Positions 49,185-62,200 of a stretch of DNA of 64,000 bases are shown one piece after another. The position numbers and the translations under genes are program-made. Every line of letters begins with the position of its first letter. Positions within the stretch are counted from its first letter, which is position 1. The stretch lies in the NCBI GenBank assembly GCA_905221605.1, contig CAJNDS010000680.1, positions 623,204 through 687,203 on the forward strand, given 5' to 3'. The notes beneath the pieces were generated by a model. It saw only the letters and a program-made list of their open reading frames with translations, ran no database searches and had not been told where the DNA came from. Source of the DNA: Symbiodinium natans (lineage: Eukaryota > Sar > Dinophyceae > Suessiales > Symbiodiniaceae).

Positions 49185-52100
49185 GTGCTTGAATGAAGTG
49201 GATGGGCAATTGTGCAAAACCGTTCCATTGCTCAGGGTTCATTGAGAAAGGGAGTAGCAGGAAAAGGCTAGATGGGGTAGGCTACAGTGTTGAGAGGAGG
49301 CGCAGAAGTCGGTCGACTTCATCGTGTTTGCCCAAGTGTGCTTTTGCTTGGAAGCGACAAACAGCTCATCACCGACTCATGCAGTTACTGCACAGCTGCA
49401 CAGTTACTCTCCCTCCCTGGCTGCCATGCACCTCTGGTGGGAGCAATGCGCTAGGTGGCGCATCAGCAGCCATGTAGGAGCAAAGCGTTGCAAACAACAA
49501 GAGTGGGGTGGGACTAAGCTCAACACTCAGATCATTCGGCATTGTCACATCGCAGCTTGTGATTCAGCTGGTGTGAAAAGCAGTTGGGAGTGTCTCAAGC
49601 AGAAGCCGTGAGCCATGCCGCGTTATGACTTCAGTGAGCCATACAAGAAGAGGGACCCGTGTCGCCAATCACTGGCGCTCAAGGACAGTGATTTGAGTGA
49701 GGTGAATGTGGCATACAGCGAAGACGGAGCAAAATCGGCTTCTGGTGATTTGCCAGTCTTTGCGAACCCTTCTGTCTTGAACGCAGGAGCTCACAGGAAA
49801 AGAACACAGCCTTTTCCGCTCCTTCAGCACTACCAAGAGTGGCGACGGCCGATTCCTTGGAAGGAGAAGACTTGCTAGGGCATAGGGAGGTTCGAGCCGC
49901 CACACGGCATCCTTGTCGAAGCATTGCTAGGTCGGCCGAACTACGCGAACACGCAGCGGCCAAGCTTGATGAGCTCCCAGGACGTGCCGATGTCGCTGGA
50001 GACATATGGAGTCCCTGAAATATCCGGAATCGCTGTTTTTCATTGTTCTCTTCACGAGGAGACCAAGCTGGAACCGGCCTGGTGCCGGGGAGCTCCCGTT
50101 CGTTTGCAGGGCCTGGTCCACCGCAAGGTCCCGGGCCCCCATCGCGAGAGCAGTCGAGACGGCCGGGGCCGGGGAAGGCTTGCTTCTCCTTGTTCCGTTG
50201 CGCTCAGGACCTGAATGGCTCCCTCGGCACAATCGTCGCAGCAGGGACCTTAGGGACCTTAGGGACCTTGGTAGTGATTCTGTGGGGGCGTCATCGGTGT
50301 CGCGCAAGTGAGATGTTCAAAGGACAAGCCCGACGAGTTTGGTCGCATATATGTGAACGTGGGCAAGGACCAGCGTAGAGTGCTGAAAGTACTGCCGGAC
50401 AGGCTCCAGCAAGAAGGCCGGTGTAATGCGGGCGCGACAACCCACATCGGTGGAACAAAGGCTCTGCATCCCCTGTGAGGTCAGGAGGCCTCGCCGAACC
50501 CATTGGGTGCCCCCTGGTCGTCCTCGGGACACCGCACGGGCTTTCCAGGTGCAAGCAAGTTACCGGTCGACGCCTCTCCCTCTCCCTCTCCCTCTCTCTC
50601 TTTTCTTTGCTCCTGGCAGGCTTCGGTATCCTAAATGTCAAGCAATGGAAATCGCAGCCTGAGCTGGCTGAAAAGTTCCACCAGGCCTTTCTGTAAGCCA
50701 AACCGGTGAAGCTGAGGTGGGTTGGCTGATGTTCAAAGAATAGGCCCTTCGCCAGGTCTCTCGGGTGTCGCATCGATCTTATGTGCGAACCGCATCCTGC
50801 CTGCAGATGCATTACCTGCGACATGAGTAGTGTCGGTGGGTGCTCTGTCTCTGCACAGATCCGAGGTCAATGGAGGGTTTTTCCCAGAGCCCTCCGCAGA
50901 AAGCGTCTGAGTGGGTTGGAGATCTCCTGTGCGCTCGCGATAGCGAGTGCTCGGGCCATATCTCGGCCTCTCCAGCTTCGCTACAAAGACGGCACGTTGC
51001 AGCGCCAAGCGAAGCCTGTTTCTACTTCTACCGCGGTGGCCGAAGGCTATCTCCCTAAGGGAAGCAAGAGGAACGAGGCGTGGTGTTCGAGGACAGCCAA
51101 GTAAGAATTTCCAAGCTCTCACGAGCTGATACCTCGTCCTTGCAAGCTTAGATGCTCGGTGTGTTCAAGTGCTGCATGCGCTGTTGTGGCATGAGCTGCG
51201 CTTGCTGCCAAAGATGCCACGGGAGCAAAAATGCAGCGCCCAGGAGTGTACCAGCGTGTACCAGTCCCAGGCCATTCTTGTGGCATGCTCTCGGCCTTGG
51301 GTAAGGTCCGGCCGTTCAGTGGGCAGCCGGCCGATCTGGAGCATGCGCTGCTGGCAGTGGTGCGGCGCTGACTTGACCACCAGGGCGGCTCTGACTTGAT
51401 GGGCTTGTGAGGTACGGGCCAACAGCATGAACGAGGCCAGCATGGGTGAAGCACGGTTGAAGCCGACTGCTCGCAAGCACTCGCAAGCAAGCCTGCACAG
51501 TCTTCCAGGTGCTCTTTGCGCCAATGTGTGGCCTTGTCCTCGTGACGAAGGCATGGAAAGCCATGGAAAGCCTTCAGTGCTACGTCTTGCCAATGCAGTT
51601 GAGGCAACAAAAGCGACTGGAACACCCAACTATAGCAGTAAGATCCAAGAAGAAAAGCAACTTGGTTTTGCCGGAAGCCCCTGAAGCCAGAATAATACTT
51701 GGGTCTCTCGGATGTCGTGAGTGCCGGAAGCTGTTGTGGAGGTCGAGGAAGCAGCGCTGCAGCTACTATGTCCTGCCCCACCCCCTCTGCCTGCGCAATA
51801 CCTTGTGGCTGGCTGCCCAGAGAGCATGTTGGTAGCTTCTTAGGACCATTTTTGCTCTGTGTGTGTGTGTGTGTGCGTGTGTGTCACCGACCCAACCTGA
51901 CGGTATGAGTACGAATAGTCAAGCCTTGCATGCGATGCAGAGCTAGTAGAAGAGATCCGAAGACAGAGTCGGAGCGTTTCGTTTAGGGGTTTGGGGCCAA
52001 GTTTCGACAGCCGGTTCAGAACATCAGGATCGCACACTTGCGGCATTGCGGAATTTTCAGAGTAAATCGGTTCGTTCTTCTTTACCGGAATAGTTATACA

Positions 52101-52707
52101 TGTTGTGCCGACATTGCATCAAGAGTTAAGACGATGACACAGCAGCATGAGAGCTGCCGAACTTGTAGAGTCCTTGCGCTCTGGTTCAGCACAGATGAAG
52201 CTGTAGCACAAGCAGGAAATCTGGAACCATGGACAACATGTCCCAAGAACTCTGGCAAGCTTGCTTTTGAAGGTTCGCTGGGTTGGGAGGCCAAGACCTG
52301 CACATCGGGCCTTAATAACCCCATGGCCCGATGCCGAACACCCAACAGTCTGCTTCGGCTTCGGATTGAAGCCCAGGGCTTAGGGCATTTCCCGACACCC
52401 CACTTCCCTCATGCCCTACCTACCTCCAGCCCTAAAAACCACAACTTAGGACTCAAGAAGTGCTTTTAAGTGGTGGGCCCTGCCTCTTCAGCCCGTTGCA
52501 GCCCCACAGCCGTTCGACGCAGAATTGCGGTTTCTGGCCTTTACAGAGGCCTCCCAAGCTCTCCAGGGGTGTGATGCACGACCTCGAATTCTAGCTGAAC
52601 CATCTTCCTTCCCGTGCTCGAGCAAGAAAAGCTTTTGTCACAAGCAACTTCTGATCCTTGCCGTGGCTACAGCCCCGCCTCATGCCTCTCCTGGCTATTT
52701 CGAGGTC
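49185..52707. other. Host DNA, no gene recognised
   Basis: Contains a CCCTCT-type tract (50577-50602) and a TG run (51859-51883). A rightward open stretch at 50308-50410 (DEFGRIYVNVGKDQRRVLKV) and one at 49615-49878 (MPRYDFSEPYKKRDP) look somewhat coding but fit no known family; they may be 3' exons of Clp1 or another gene. Confidence 0.4.
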
Positions 52708-52995
52708 GCAACCCTAAACCCTAAACCCTAAACCCTAAACCCTAAACCCTAAACCCTAAACCCTAAACCCTAAACCCTAAACCCTAAACCCTAAACCCTA
52801 AACCCTAAACCCAAAACCCTAAACCCTAAACCCTAACCCCTAAACCTAAACCCTAAACCCTAAACCCTAAACCCTAAACCCTAAACCCTAAACCCTAAAC
52901 CCTAAACCCTAAACCCTAAACCCTAAACCCTAAACCCTAAACCCTAAACCCTAACCCTAAACCCTAAACCCTAAACCCTATATCCCAAACCCTAA
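52708..52995 (+). repeat. Interstitial telomere-type array (CCCTAAA)
   Basis: About 40 nearly perfect tandem copies of CCCTAAA, flanked on both sides by unrelated unique sequence, so not a chromosome end. Confidence 0.95.
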
Positions 52996-53139
52996 ATCCT
53001 AAGCCCTCAAGCCTCAGGAGGCCCAGCACCTGCAAGGTCGGGGACTTCAAGCGCATGAAGTTCATCGACATCTGAGTTGCGCAGCTCCGACCCCGCCCCC
53101 GCGGACCAAAGAAGCTCTGGGGGGGTCGGTTCTGATCAT

Positions 53140-53235
53140 ACGTATATATGTATACAAAAAAAAATATGTATATATATATGTGTATATATACTACATATAT
53201 ATATATATATCTATCTATTTATTATATAGTTCTGC
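53140..53235. repeat. AT-rich tract (TATATA/ATGTATA)
   Basis: Low-complexity AT repeats between two telomere-type arrays. Confidence 0.8.
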
Positions 53236-53494
53236 ATATTACTGATACACATTTATATAGAATTTATACCAGAAAAAACCGCATATTTCCATATACCATA
53301 GAGCTGGATAGTAACACACATTCTGAAATCAAACAGGATGCTTTGATGCTACTGATGGAGTCCAATGGTTCCAAGTTCGGAGCGCATCCGAGGGTTTCAG
53401 AAGTGCTGTCCCAACCTCGTACCCGGTGATGCTCAGAATGCCGTAGGATTTGAAGCAGATTCCGCCAGCTTGGCTGTTGCCTTTGGCTGAATGT

Positions 53495-54118
53495 TCCCTA
53501 AACCCTAAACCCTAAACCCTAAACCCTAACCCTAAACCCTAAACCCTAAACCCTAAACCCTAAACCCTAAACCCTTAACCCTAAACCCTAAACCCTAAAC
53601 CCTAAACCCTAAACCCTAAACCCTAAACCCTAAACCCTACAGCCTAAAGCCTAAAGCCTAAAGCCTAAAGCCTAAAGCCTAAAGCCTAAAGCCTAAAGCC
53701 TAAAGCCTAAAGCCTAAAGCCTAAAGCCTAAAGCCTAAAGCCTAAAGCCTAAAGCCTAAACCCTAAACCCTAAACCCTAAACCCTAAACCCAACCCTAAA
53801 CCCTAAACCCTAAACCCTAAACCCTAAACCCTAAAGCCTAAAGCCTAAAGCCTAAAGCCTAAAGCCTCAAGCCTAAAGCCTAAAGCCTAAAGCCTAAAGC
53901 CTAAAGCCTAAAGCCTAAAGCCTGAAGCCTAAAGCCTAAAGCCTAAAGCCTGAAGCCTAAAGCCTAAAGCCTAAAGCCTAAAGCCTAAAGCCTAAAGCCT
54001 AAACCCTAAAGCCTAAACCCTAAACCCTAGACCCTAAACCCTAAACCCTAAACCCTAAACCCTAAACCCTAAAACCCTAAACCCTACACCCTAAACCTCA
54101 ACCCTAAACCCTAAACCC
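53495..54118 (+). repeat. Composite array of CCCTAAA and CCTAAAG heptamers
   Basis: Starts with CCCTAAA copies, switches to CCTAAAG (AAGCCTA) at about 53641-53758, returns to CCCTAAA, switches again at about 53833-54008, and ends with CCCTAAA. Each variant is locally homogeneous, indicating block-wise expansion. Confidence 0.95.
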
Positions 54119-57100
54119 AACGAGTCACACCTGCTCCCGGAAGCGTTTGCTCGGGGCTCTGGGGCCCGACGGCCGTGTTGCAGTGGCTGTGGTAGCCGTG
54201 TGCAGGCGATCACAGGGGGTGTGGGAAATCATTAAGAATGGTTTTGTTGGGGTTGAGGGTTTAGGGTTTAGGGTTTAGGGGAACAGGGGAAAGGCTGGGG
54301 ACTCGCCAGCTACGACAGGAGGCCATGTGCGAAATGATGCTGCAGCCCTTCATGAAGCCCTTGCGGGTCTTCTCGGACTGCACCGTAAGAATCGCAAGAT
54401 GCGCAGCCAGTTCTTAGAGCTCGCGATCTTGGTCTCAGTGTGCGGAGCCTTGGTCATCACGAGGACATATCTCTGACGGACTTTAACACCTTGCTTACGA
54501 AAGCCGAGGCCAGAGCTTGTCGTGTGCATCATGTGAAAGTGTGTTTGACAGCTACTGCAAAGGGCCGCGTTGCATGTGATATGGCAGGGGCGTGACAAGC
54601 TGGCGCGTGTCTTCCAATACTTTTCGCGAGCCATCGTCGGAAGTGCAGCCTATCTGCAGCCGACGGTCGGGACCCTGCGTTGTGTGAAGCACGGGATGAG
54701 ATTAATCGCAAGCAAACTGCAAGGCAGGGACTTTACTGGCCACACTTGAAGGAAATGCAAGGACGGGAGATGTCGATGATATCCTCACAGACTTGGTTGG
54801 GAGTTATTGATGCCTGCACGAGAATCCGAGTTGCAGGACAGTTATGGTCCAGTTGGCAAGTGCACGGCGAACTCACCGATGGTGCAAGGCCCGGATGAAA
54901 GCTCAAAACGATCAACACAAGTGGTGGAGGTAGCAGAAAGGTTGCAAACAGCATCTTGTAGTGTGGTTTGAGCTTTTGAGTGAAGGAGTTCCCGGTGATA
55001 CAGAGCTTGCCACAGTGTTGGGCCCAGCACAGTGCTTGAGCTTCTGGGCTAAGATGCGCGCAAGGCTGGGGAAGCCGCGCCCCCGCACAATCCTCGCAGA
55101 CTGCACGCCATGCTACATGCACAGAGAACCCCACCGAGAACCTTGCAGGAAGCCGCCAAAAGGTGAGGTGTTGCCCATCCTTGCGCCATGTCTTGGGGCC
55201 ATTGGGTTGAGGTGTTTCAAAGTCGTGGACCCTGTCGACCGGCTTTTTGAGCTGCTGCAGAAGGCGCAATGAATTAGGCTCAATTATCCCTAAACAGCCT
55301 TAATTTTGGGTGGCACTTTGGGGGGGGGGGGGGGGTAGTATAGTGGGGGGTAGCAGGGGAACCCATGATAAGACCAGCTGACTGGCGAGGCATCCTTGGC
55401 CGCGTTTTTAATGATCGACCATATCGGCATGTGTCCGCCTCAGCAGCAGTGCACGTACTGTCATTCTTCAGGTGCGCAGCGTCCAAGTCGGCATGATGCG
55501 ATGCATCATGTTTGGCATACTTCGCACAGTCGCTCAGTCTCATGCTTCGCGTAGAGCTGATTACATCCAGCAGCAAAAGGTAGCGGAGCCTTCTCTGCAA
55601 GAGTCCAAAAATGCAAACAAGGTCACGCACGTCCGCATACATGGGTTTAGGGTTTTGGGGTATACGTACTTATGATATTTATATATATAGTACATAAAAT
55701 ATAGATACGAATGTAAATATTAAATAAATAAATAAATATACATATATGTATACATATGTGTGTTTCTCTCTCTCTCTATGTATATGTACACATGCGTTTT
55801 GGGTTTAGGGTTTAGGGTTTAGGGTTAGGGTCAGCGCAACCTCCGAGTCATTCACCAAGAATATTTAGAGATGCCGAAAGGCCTGCCCGTGCCAACGAAA
55901 AGACATTTAGGAGCTCCGCGTTCCTTTTGGGTTGGTAGCGGTGTAGCCGTATTGCCTCTTCATGCATGGTGTGTGTGATGTCCCTATAGCAATTACGATA
56001 TATGTTTGCTTTGCACTGAGGCTGAAGCAGTGGAAGATTCTGTCTGGCGGCAAAAGGCTGGATCTTAGAGATCAATCTGAAGCAAGCGTGAAGACACGAT
56101 GAACAGGAAGCTCTGTACCCCATTTCCACCCGTCATGCCTGCTCCCCATCTAGATGGCAGTTTCGAGCAGGGCCGGAACAGGCACCATTCAGCTGGGGTT
56201 GAAGCAAGGCACCCAGGTTGAGCGGTGGTGGCTTCGTTCTTCATATTTGCACTTCAAAGCCGGAGAGTGGGGTCTGCTCACCAAGGATATTTACATTCTG
56301 CAACATAGTCGGGGTCACCTGACATGTTTGGGAGAATCAGGTTCGGGGCACATGAAGCCCGACAATTTTGAAGACATTGTCGAGCCAAGCTCCATCGCTC
56401 CCTGGTGTTCATGTGCTACGCTTCTGCCAGCTTCTCTACCAGCTGAAAAAGATCAAGGACATAGGTTTGGAGGTGCCGTGGTTTGGAGAATTTGGAGCGA
56501 GCCTAAATTGCTCCTAACAGAGCATGGCAATTGCAAGGAAGAGAAGCGTGATCAGCTAGGGAAGTGCACGGACCTCAGATGAATTCAGGTGCTGCTAGCG
56601 TGAGTCTCTTCCGTGGTACCGTCTAATGCATGCAAGGCAGGATCTTCTCACATGCAGCAGTGGGTTTCTGGCAAAACTTCAGCTGGTTTTCATGTCCGTT
56701 TGTCATGCACGAGCGTCCGAGAAATTCTCGGAACATGTCTTCTGAACCATCAACACTGTAGAGTCTGTAGATGCTGCCATGAGCGGAGGCTGGGAGACAG
56801 CAGTGAAGCATGCCCTGATATGTGTCCAAACGGCTCACCTGTGCTGACCTCAGCAGTGTCTAATGCCCTTGTGTGCCTGCCACCAGTTCAGACCGTTGAA
56901 GTGCGAGCATCCTCCTCGCTAGGATGCTTCCAACGGTCGTGAGCGTGCTGTGAGTATCGGGGGGCGCATACCACATGTGCCCTGCGACTTGAAGTCCTAG
57001 GCACTAAAGACAACAGACGAACAGAACCGCAGTTTGAAAAGAACCTGAAAACGACGTAATCAAGTAATCAAGAGACCCTGGTCCCGGAGCAGTGGGGCGT

Positions 57101-57483
57101 GCTGCGTTGAGGTCTCTCCTGTATCCCACGCACGACCTCATCGTGGGTGTGTGCGGTATATTTAGCAGCAGCCGAGCTCCGAGCATGTCGCTTCTGATCC
57201 ATTCTGCTTCCTTGGCCGCAGCATTCCACCCCGGGCAGGCCTAGATGTGTGTGCGCAGCTTCCTGCCAAGCCTGCGGCGAAGGCTCCTGCCTCAGGGTTC
57301 GGGAGGCTTTGCCGCCGTGTCAAGTCTTGAACTCCCAAGATCACCGGAAATGCCAGGCAAAGGACGACACCAAAAGCAAATGATGCTCATGGCGCGCTCA
57401 CGTCTCGCTTACAGGTTTTGGTCCCCGAGACCTGGCAGAGCTGGCCCAAAGAAACGACAGCCTAGCCTTGCACACAAGTTATG
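54119..57483. other. Host DNA, no gene recognised
   Basis: Contains TTTAGGG units (54255-54280, 55799-55825), a G run (55321-55337) and an AT-rich tract (55670-55795). A rightward stretch near 55150-55272 (EVLPILAPCLGAIGLRCFKV, then VDRLFELLQKAQ and a stop) may be a last exon of an unknown gene. Confidence 0.45.
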
Positions 57484-57585
57484 TTTTGGGATGTTCCCCC
57501 TCATACTAACAGTCCTTTATAGGGATGATAGTACCCAGATTTATAATCCCCATTAAGGACTGTTAGTATAAAAGGGGAACATCCC
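57484..57585. mobile_element. 102-bp MITE with inverted ends and 8-bp duplication
   Basis: Ends are GGGATGTTCCCC...ATACTAACAGTCCTT and its complement. AAGTTATG flanks it directly on both sides (57476-57483 and 57586-57593). An 8-bp duplication is typical of hAT-type transposons. Left end has an extra TTTT. A relative is at 38520-38585. Confidence 0.8.
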
Positions 57586-57593
57586 AAGTTATG

Positions 57594-58675
57594 CCTGTGG
57601 CCAGGACTGTAGAGGCCGTTCTTATGCTTCGTGAGCAGATGCGGACTGTCTCAGATGGCTGCACTGGCCGCATCCAGTGCAGCTGCATTCAAGGGTGGAA
57701 GACAACGATTGCCGTTGAAGCTGACAAACCTGAGAACGACAGCACAACCTGGTATGTTAGTCACAGACTTCATACATCGTTTTTCATGATCTCCACCTTG
57801 GAATGTTTAGCACGGGTGCCTTGCAGGTTTGGGCCGCAAGGTCGCAAGAGCCAAAGCAGGGAAGACCTGCTCTTAAGTGCGTTTGATAGGGCTCTCATAG
57901 GGCCTCATCGCTTTCACTGGTGCTTTTGGAGTCTCACCATGCCCATTGCAAAGGAACGAGATTGTTTTCCTTTACAGCGGGGCACACTTGTGAACTCTAT
58001 GCTAGGTGACATGGACACGGAGGTGGTACTTGGGTGCACACCCTTCGAGATGAGGCGAAGCTGGTTGCTCCCGATTCGCCCCCCAATGCCCTTTTGAAGG
58101 GGCAGTTGAGTCCAAGAGTGACTTGGGGAGTCATAGGAGGCGGCGCAGAAAAACACAGCACTGAGGGCCTTGAGGTGGACATCAATCGAACGGCTGCGGT
58201 TTCTAGGCCACCCTGCGTGACATGCGCGCAGCCGTAGAGATGGGCAGAGTTCAAGCCTCGGCAACCTGCACGCCAACTGCCGATCTCTGGCTCCAGTTCC
58301 CCACCCATTCCCTACAGCCTGGTTCCCATCGTCGTCAGGGAGTTGGCTCGTCCTCTTGCGAGTAGGGGAAGGCTCCATGACTCCATGAAAGAGAACTTTG
58401 GTAACGCACCGGAGACCTCGAAGATCCTCGAAGATCCTCGAAGCATCGGAGAAATCGGAGAAATTAGCATGCCCTGGCCCAGCCATGACGCGCGATGAGA
58501 AGCTCGCGGTCGCCCATCGTTCCAGTTCCGCAAATCGAGTGCTCGGAGCGCGTCACTGCGCCGACCTGAGGGGGGCATCTGCTCAGATCTACTCAGATCT
58601 TCTCATATCTACTCGGATCTTCTCATATCTACTCTTGAGGGGTTTCATGATTTCGCTTCTCAGCGGTTCTACTCG
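57594..58675. other. Host DNA upstream of the poly(A) polymerase-like gene
   Basis: No gene named. A decamer-type repeat of TCAGATCTAC / TCATATCTAC units occurs at about 58580-58635. Confidence 0.45.
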
Positions 58676-61600
58676 ATGTCGCGCCTCCCTTTCGCTTCGT
58701 GCGTCGCTCGTGGAAGCCCAGGATCTCAAGAACCGACACTTGCTTGCAAGCCGCACAGGGATAGCGTTTCAACTTGTGCTCTGGAGTTTTCCAGCGCTCA
58801 ACTTATCTCAGGTGTCAGGCGAGCTGCAATCCGTGACGCTTGCAAAAGCAGAGGGGAGCGTCAATTTCGGGTTTCATCCAGAGTCTATATGCATAAGAGC
58901 CTCGGCTTGATCTCCCTGAATTTCTCGAAAGCTGAGGCGGGGTTCACCGAGCAAGCTGCTGTGCACGCGTTCGGCTCGTCGGTGAATGGCTTTGGTGATG
59001 AGACCTCAGACATTGATCTCGTGCTTGACGTGCCCGAGGACAGATTGCAAAAGATGTTGCAAGCCCCCGCCGTGTGCACGCACGCTAACAGAAATCTTCA
59101 CGGCCCTACATCACCTCGACTTCTGCCTCCCTTGCGAGAGGATGAGCAACCCTAATCATCCAACACCTATATAAGATTAAGGCCTGCCAAATCCTAAGCC
59201 GGCGACATTCGAATGATTCAGCGATGCATGAGTTGACCGGTGGGATCACAGTTTTGTCCGCTTTTGAAGCTACCTTCGCATCGAGGGTGGCCAAAAACAA
59301 GTTTGCTGCTGCTTGTAACGTGATTTGGTTTTGGAGGAGATTCTTGAACGAGAGTTCCCGTATGCCTACATACGCGACCTCATTCCAGCCACGCTGGACT
59401 ATCTGTCCGAATACCTTGAGCAGGAGATGCTTGCTGAACTGCGTTTGTTGCCGCTCCTGAGTACCACATGACCAGAGCAGGAAGGTTTCCAAATGCGCGA
59501 GAAAGTCTTGTCCGCCAAGGCAGCCTGGCTAAACACACATCATACATAATGCACATCGTATACAAAGATACAGAATGCGCACCGTATGCCTAATATGCAT
59601 ACTGCATAGTGTACGAAATCTACAGAGTTAGCATAAGGTGGTGCTCAAAAAGGTGCCCCCATTCTTCCAGTCAGCTAAGGTGCCGATATTGAAGCTGACC
59701 ATTGATGGCGTGGGGGCTCCTACCTGTTCCGAAGTGCCGTTCCCCTTAAACCCCGAACCCTCAATCCCAAACCCTAAGCCCCAAGCCTTAAGCCCTAAGC
59801 CCTAAACACCCCCTAAGCCCCAAACCCTGAACCCTGAACCCTGAACCCTAAACCCTAAACCCTAAACTTAAGCTGCCCAGGTCGAGTGCGATCTCTCTTG
59901 CAACAACCTGCTTCCAGTGTTCAATACGAAGTTGCTGCGCCTCTACGCTGTGCCTTGGGCCTCATTTGGAGAAGGGAGGTTTAGGCTCAGGTTTAGGGTT
60001 TAGGGTTTCGGGTTTAGGGTTTCGGGTTTAGGGTTTAGGACAGGTGAGAAGGCGCGCGTAATTAGCTGCTTAGCAACCTGTGATACAGGGGGTCCTGAAG
60101 GCCTCGCAAGAAGGACAAAGCCAGAGCCTAGCTTCGTCGCCAGCGCCGTGACAAGCACGGGATGTGCGAAGGTTTTCATCGGGAGCTGCATCTAAGACTC
60201 GAGAACCTCGGCCCCTAGCCCCTCACATGAGTTAGGGATGGGGGAAGGGGTGCTAGCGTGAGCAGCATAGCGGGGCATCTGGCATAGCGGGACATCTAGC
60301 CCGTGGCAACTGCATCGCACACTTGTAGCCGACAGGGGACAGAGCTTTGCTCTCAGGACAGAGACCGTCGAGTTGTGGACCTGGTCAGGCATCTCAAGAT
60401 CTGGGCCAAGAAGGAGGCCAGGGAGGGTTGCGAGCGGCAATGCGAGGCAGCTTCGTACAAAGATGTCCTGAAATCATTGGGCCAGCACCCACCTGCTTTT
60501 GCCACGTTGAGTACCATATATACTCAGAGCATGTGAACGTGCCTGTTATGCAGGGTGTTCATGGTGCTCCGAATGGGCACCTGTCCTCCTACTCGTTCTG
60601 TCTCATGGGAATCTTCTACATGCAGCAGCCTGCGCTGCAACCGGCGGATATAGCGGATATGCTCTACCCTGCACTGCCCTCTGTCTCATGTCTCAGTATG
60701 CTGTGGGTGCTGTTGACTGAAGGCAGAAATGTGGCCTACCTTGCCTGCAAACGAATGCCGACCAGCACCCCCAGTGGTACCACGAGCGCATGGGGCGGAA
60801 GGCTGGGCCCCCGTACTGTTGTAGGAGCGCAGATAACGTGAAGGAGTGCAGGCAGAACCGATCTGGGCGTCAGGTGTGCAACGTTTTCATTGATGAAGGG
60901 GCTGCCGCTACTGCAGAAACTGAACAGACGCGCCGAAGTAGTTCCGGTGTCTACCAATTGAGCGTCCTTGGCAGCAATTTCCACATGGTCGATGTTCATG
61001 CTGATGCTTTGCTTCTCACATGTTCGTTGCCACTGTGGTTTGGATTGGCGGATTCCCGCTGTCTGGTGCACATGGTTGGCTGTGTGGTGCTGATGATGAA
61101 GCATGAGCTACTGGAGCCGAGGAGATTTCGCCACATTCATGACTGAAGAAAAGGACCGTGCGAAAAAACGACAAACACCAACACAATCATGTGGTTGTTA
61201 TTGTCAGATGAAGTCAGTCGTCGTCAGTGTCAACTGCAAAGTAAAGTCAGTCAGGAAGTGCACTACGCGACTTGTTGCAGTCGTGGGCAGGTTTAGAAGT
61301 GCAGAGACCACCAGAAGTGCGGCTTCCCTTACAGCGCAGGACTTCGTCTGGGGCAGGGACGTGATCTCCATCCGACAAGGCCGGGTCTTAACCCTCCGGT
61401 CTTCATGCTTCCAGACGCTTGGCAAAAAATTGGAATGGCTACACACAAATGGGTACCACGGACTCCAGCCGGTCTAGCTCCATGTACTTAGTGTCTTCTA
61501 AGCACCTACGAGCGCCTCCATTCCGATTGACACTGCTACGCCCAGGGATTTGTCGAGAAGATGGCGGGATTATCAGGATCCTGACTATATACTGCACATT

Positions 61601-61720
61601 GAGGCCAGCTCTGAAGTCTCTTGTGGAGAGCAGTGCAGGGCAGCCGAGCCTTGGCCCAGGATCCTTTCGACATCTCGCGGAACCTGTCCTGCGTGTTTTC
61701 CTACGGCTCCAACAGGACTC
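58676..61720 (+). CDS. Non-canonical poly(A) polymerase / terminal uridylyltransferase
   Basis: Adds untemplated nucleotides to RNA 3' ends. The nucleotidyltransferase motif is plain at about 58960-59035: HAFGSSVNGFGDETSDIDLV, with the GS pair and the catalytic Asp-x-Asp. The central PAP/OAS-type region follows after telomere-repeat-bearing introns: DRRVVDLVRHLKIWAKKEA (60355-60415) and NGHLSSYSFCLMGIFYMQ (60571-60625). A last match, QDPFDISRNLS (about 61645-61680), resembles the IEDPF...NL motif at the domain end. Exon borders are mostly unresolved, and the third catalytic Asp was not located. The family includes Cid1, Trf4 and mitochondrial PAPs; which branch is unknown. Confidence 0.75.
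59742..60039. repeat. Telomere-type repeats in opposite orientations inside the PAP-like gene
   Basis: CCCTAAA-type units at 59742-59869 and TTTAGGG-type units at 59985-60039, separated by about 115 bases of unique sequence, within an apparent intron. Confidence 0.85.
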
Positions 61721-62200
61721 CGGGATGCCTCAGAACTCAGAGTCCTTCCGTCATGGTGCGCAGAATTGCCTGTAACGCCTTGTTGTGTTGCTTCGCGCGC
61801 GCCTCACGCGGACATGTGGCCTGTTACATGAAGCTGACACTTTTGGTCTTGCGTCAACGACGGCAGTTGCAGTGATCTGCGATGAGCATCGGTACCAGCT
61901 CTCGCTTTTTGCGTTTTTCTCGCTTGTTCATTCTGTTTGCCTCCGTTCGACTTAGCTTCAGCAGACCAGTGTTAAAAATCGGTGCCTTTCCATTTTTTGC
62001 ACCGAGGTGTGTGTTGGAAAGTCGCCTGTCATGGCTTGCACGCGCGAACGAATCCATCGACCAATCGCAAGAAGGTTTAAAGGGAGACAGGTGTTTGACT
62101 GCCACGCATGTTGGGAAGAACATCATGTTTGGTCTCGATCGTCACGACCTTTTATTTTTGTATTTCCCCAAACAGGAACCGTTTGGGGTCCTCTCCTCAG
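61721..62200. other. Host DNA between the PAP-like gene and satellite
   Basis: No gene recognised. Confidence 0.4.

Noticed and set aside
52708-54118. True chromosome end
   Set aside because: Unique sequence with genes continues on both sides.
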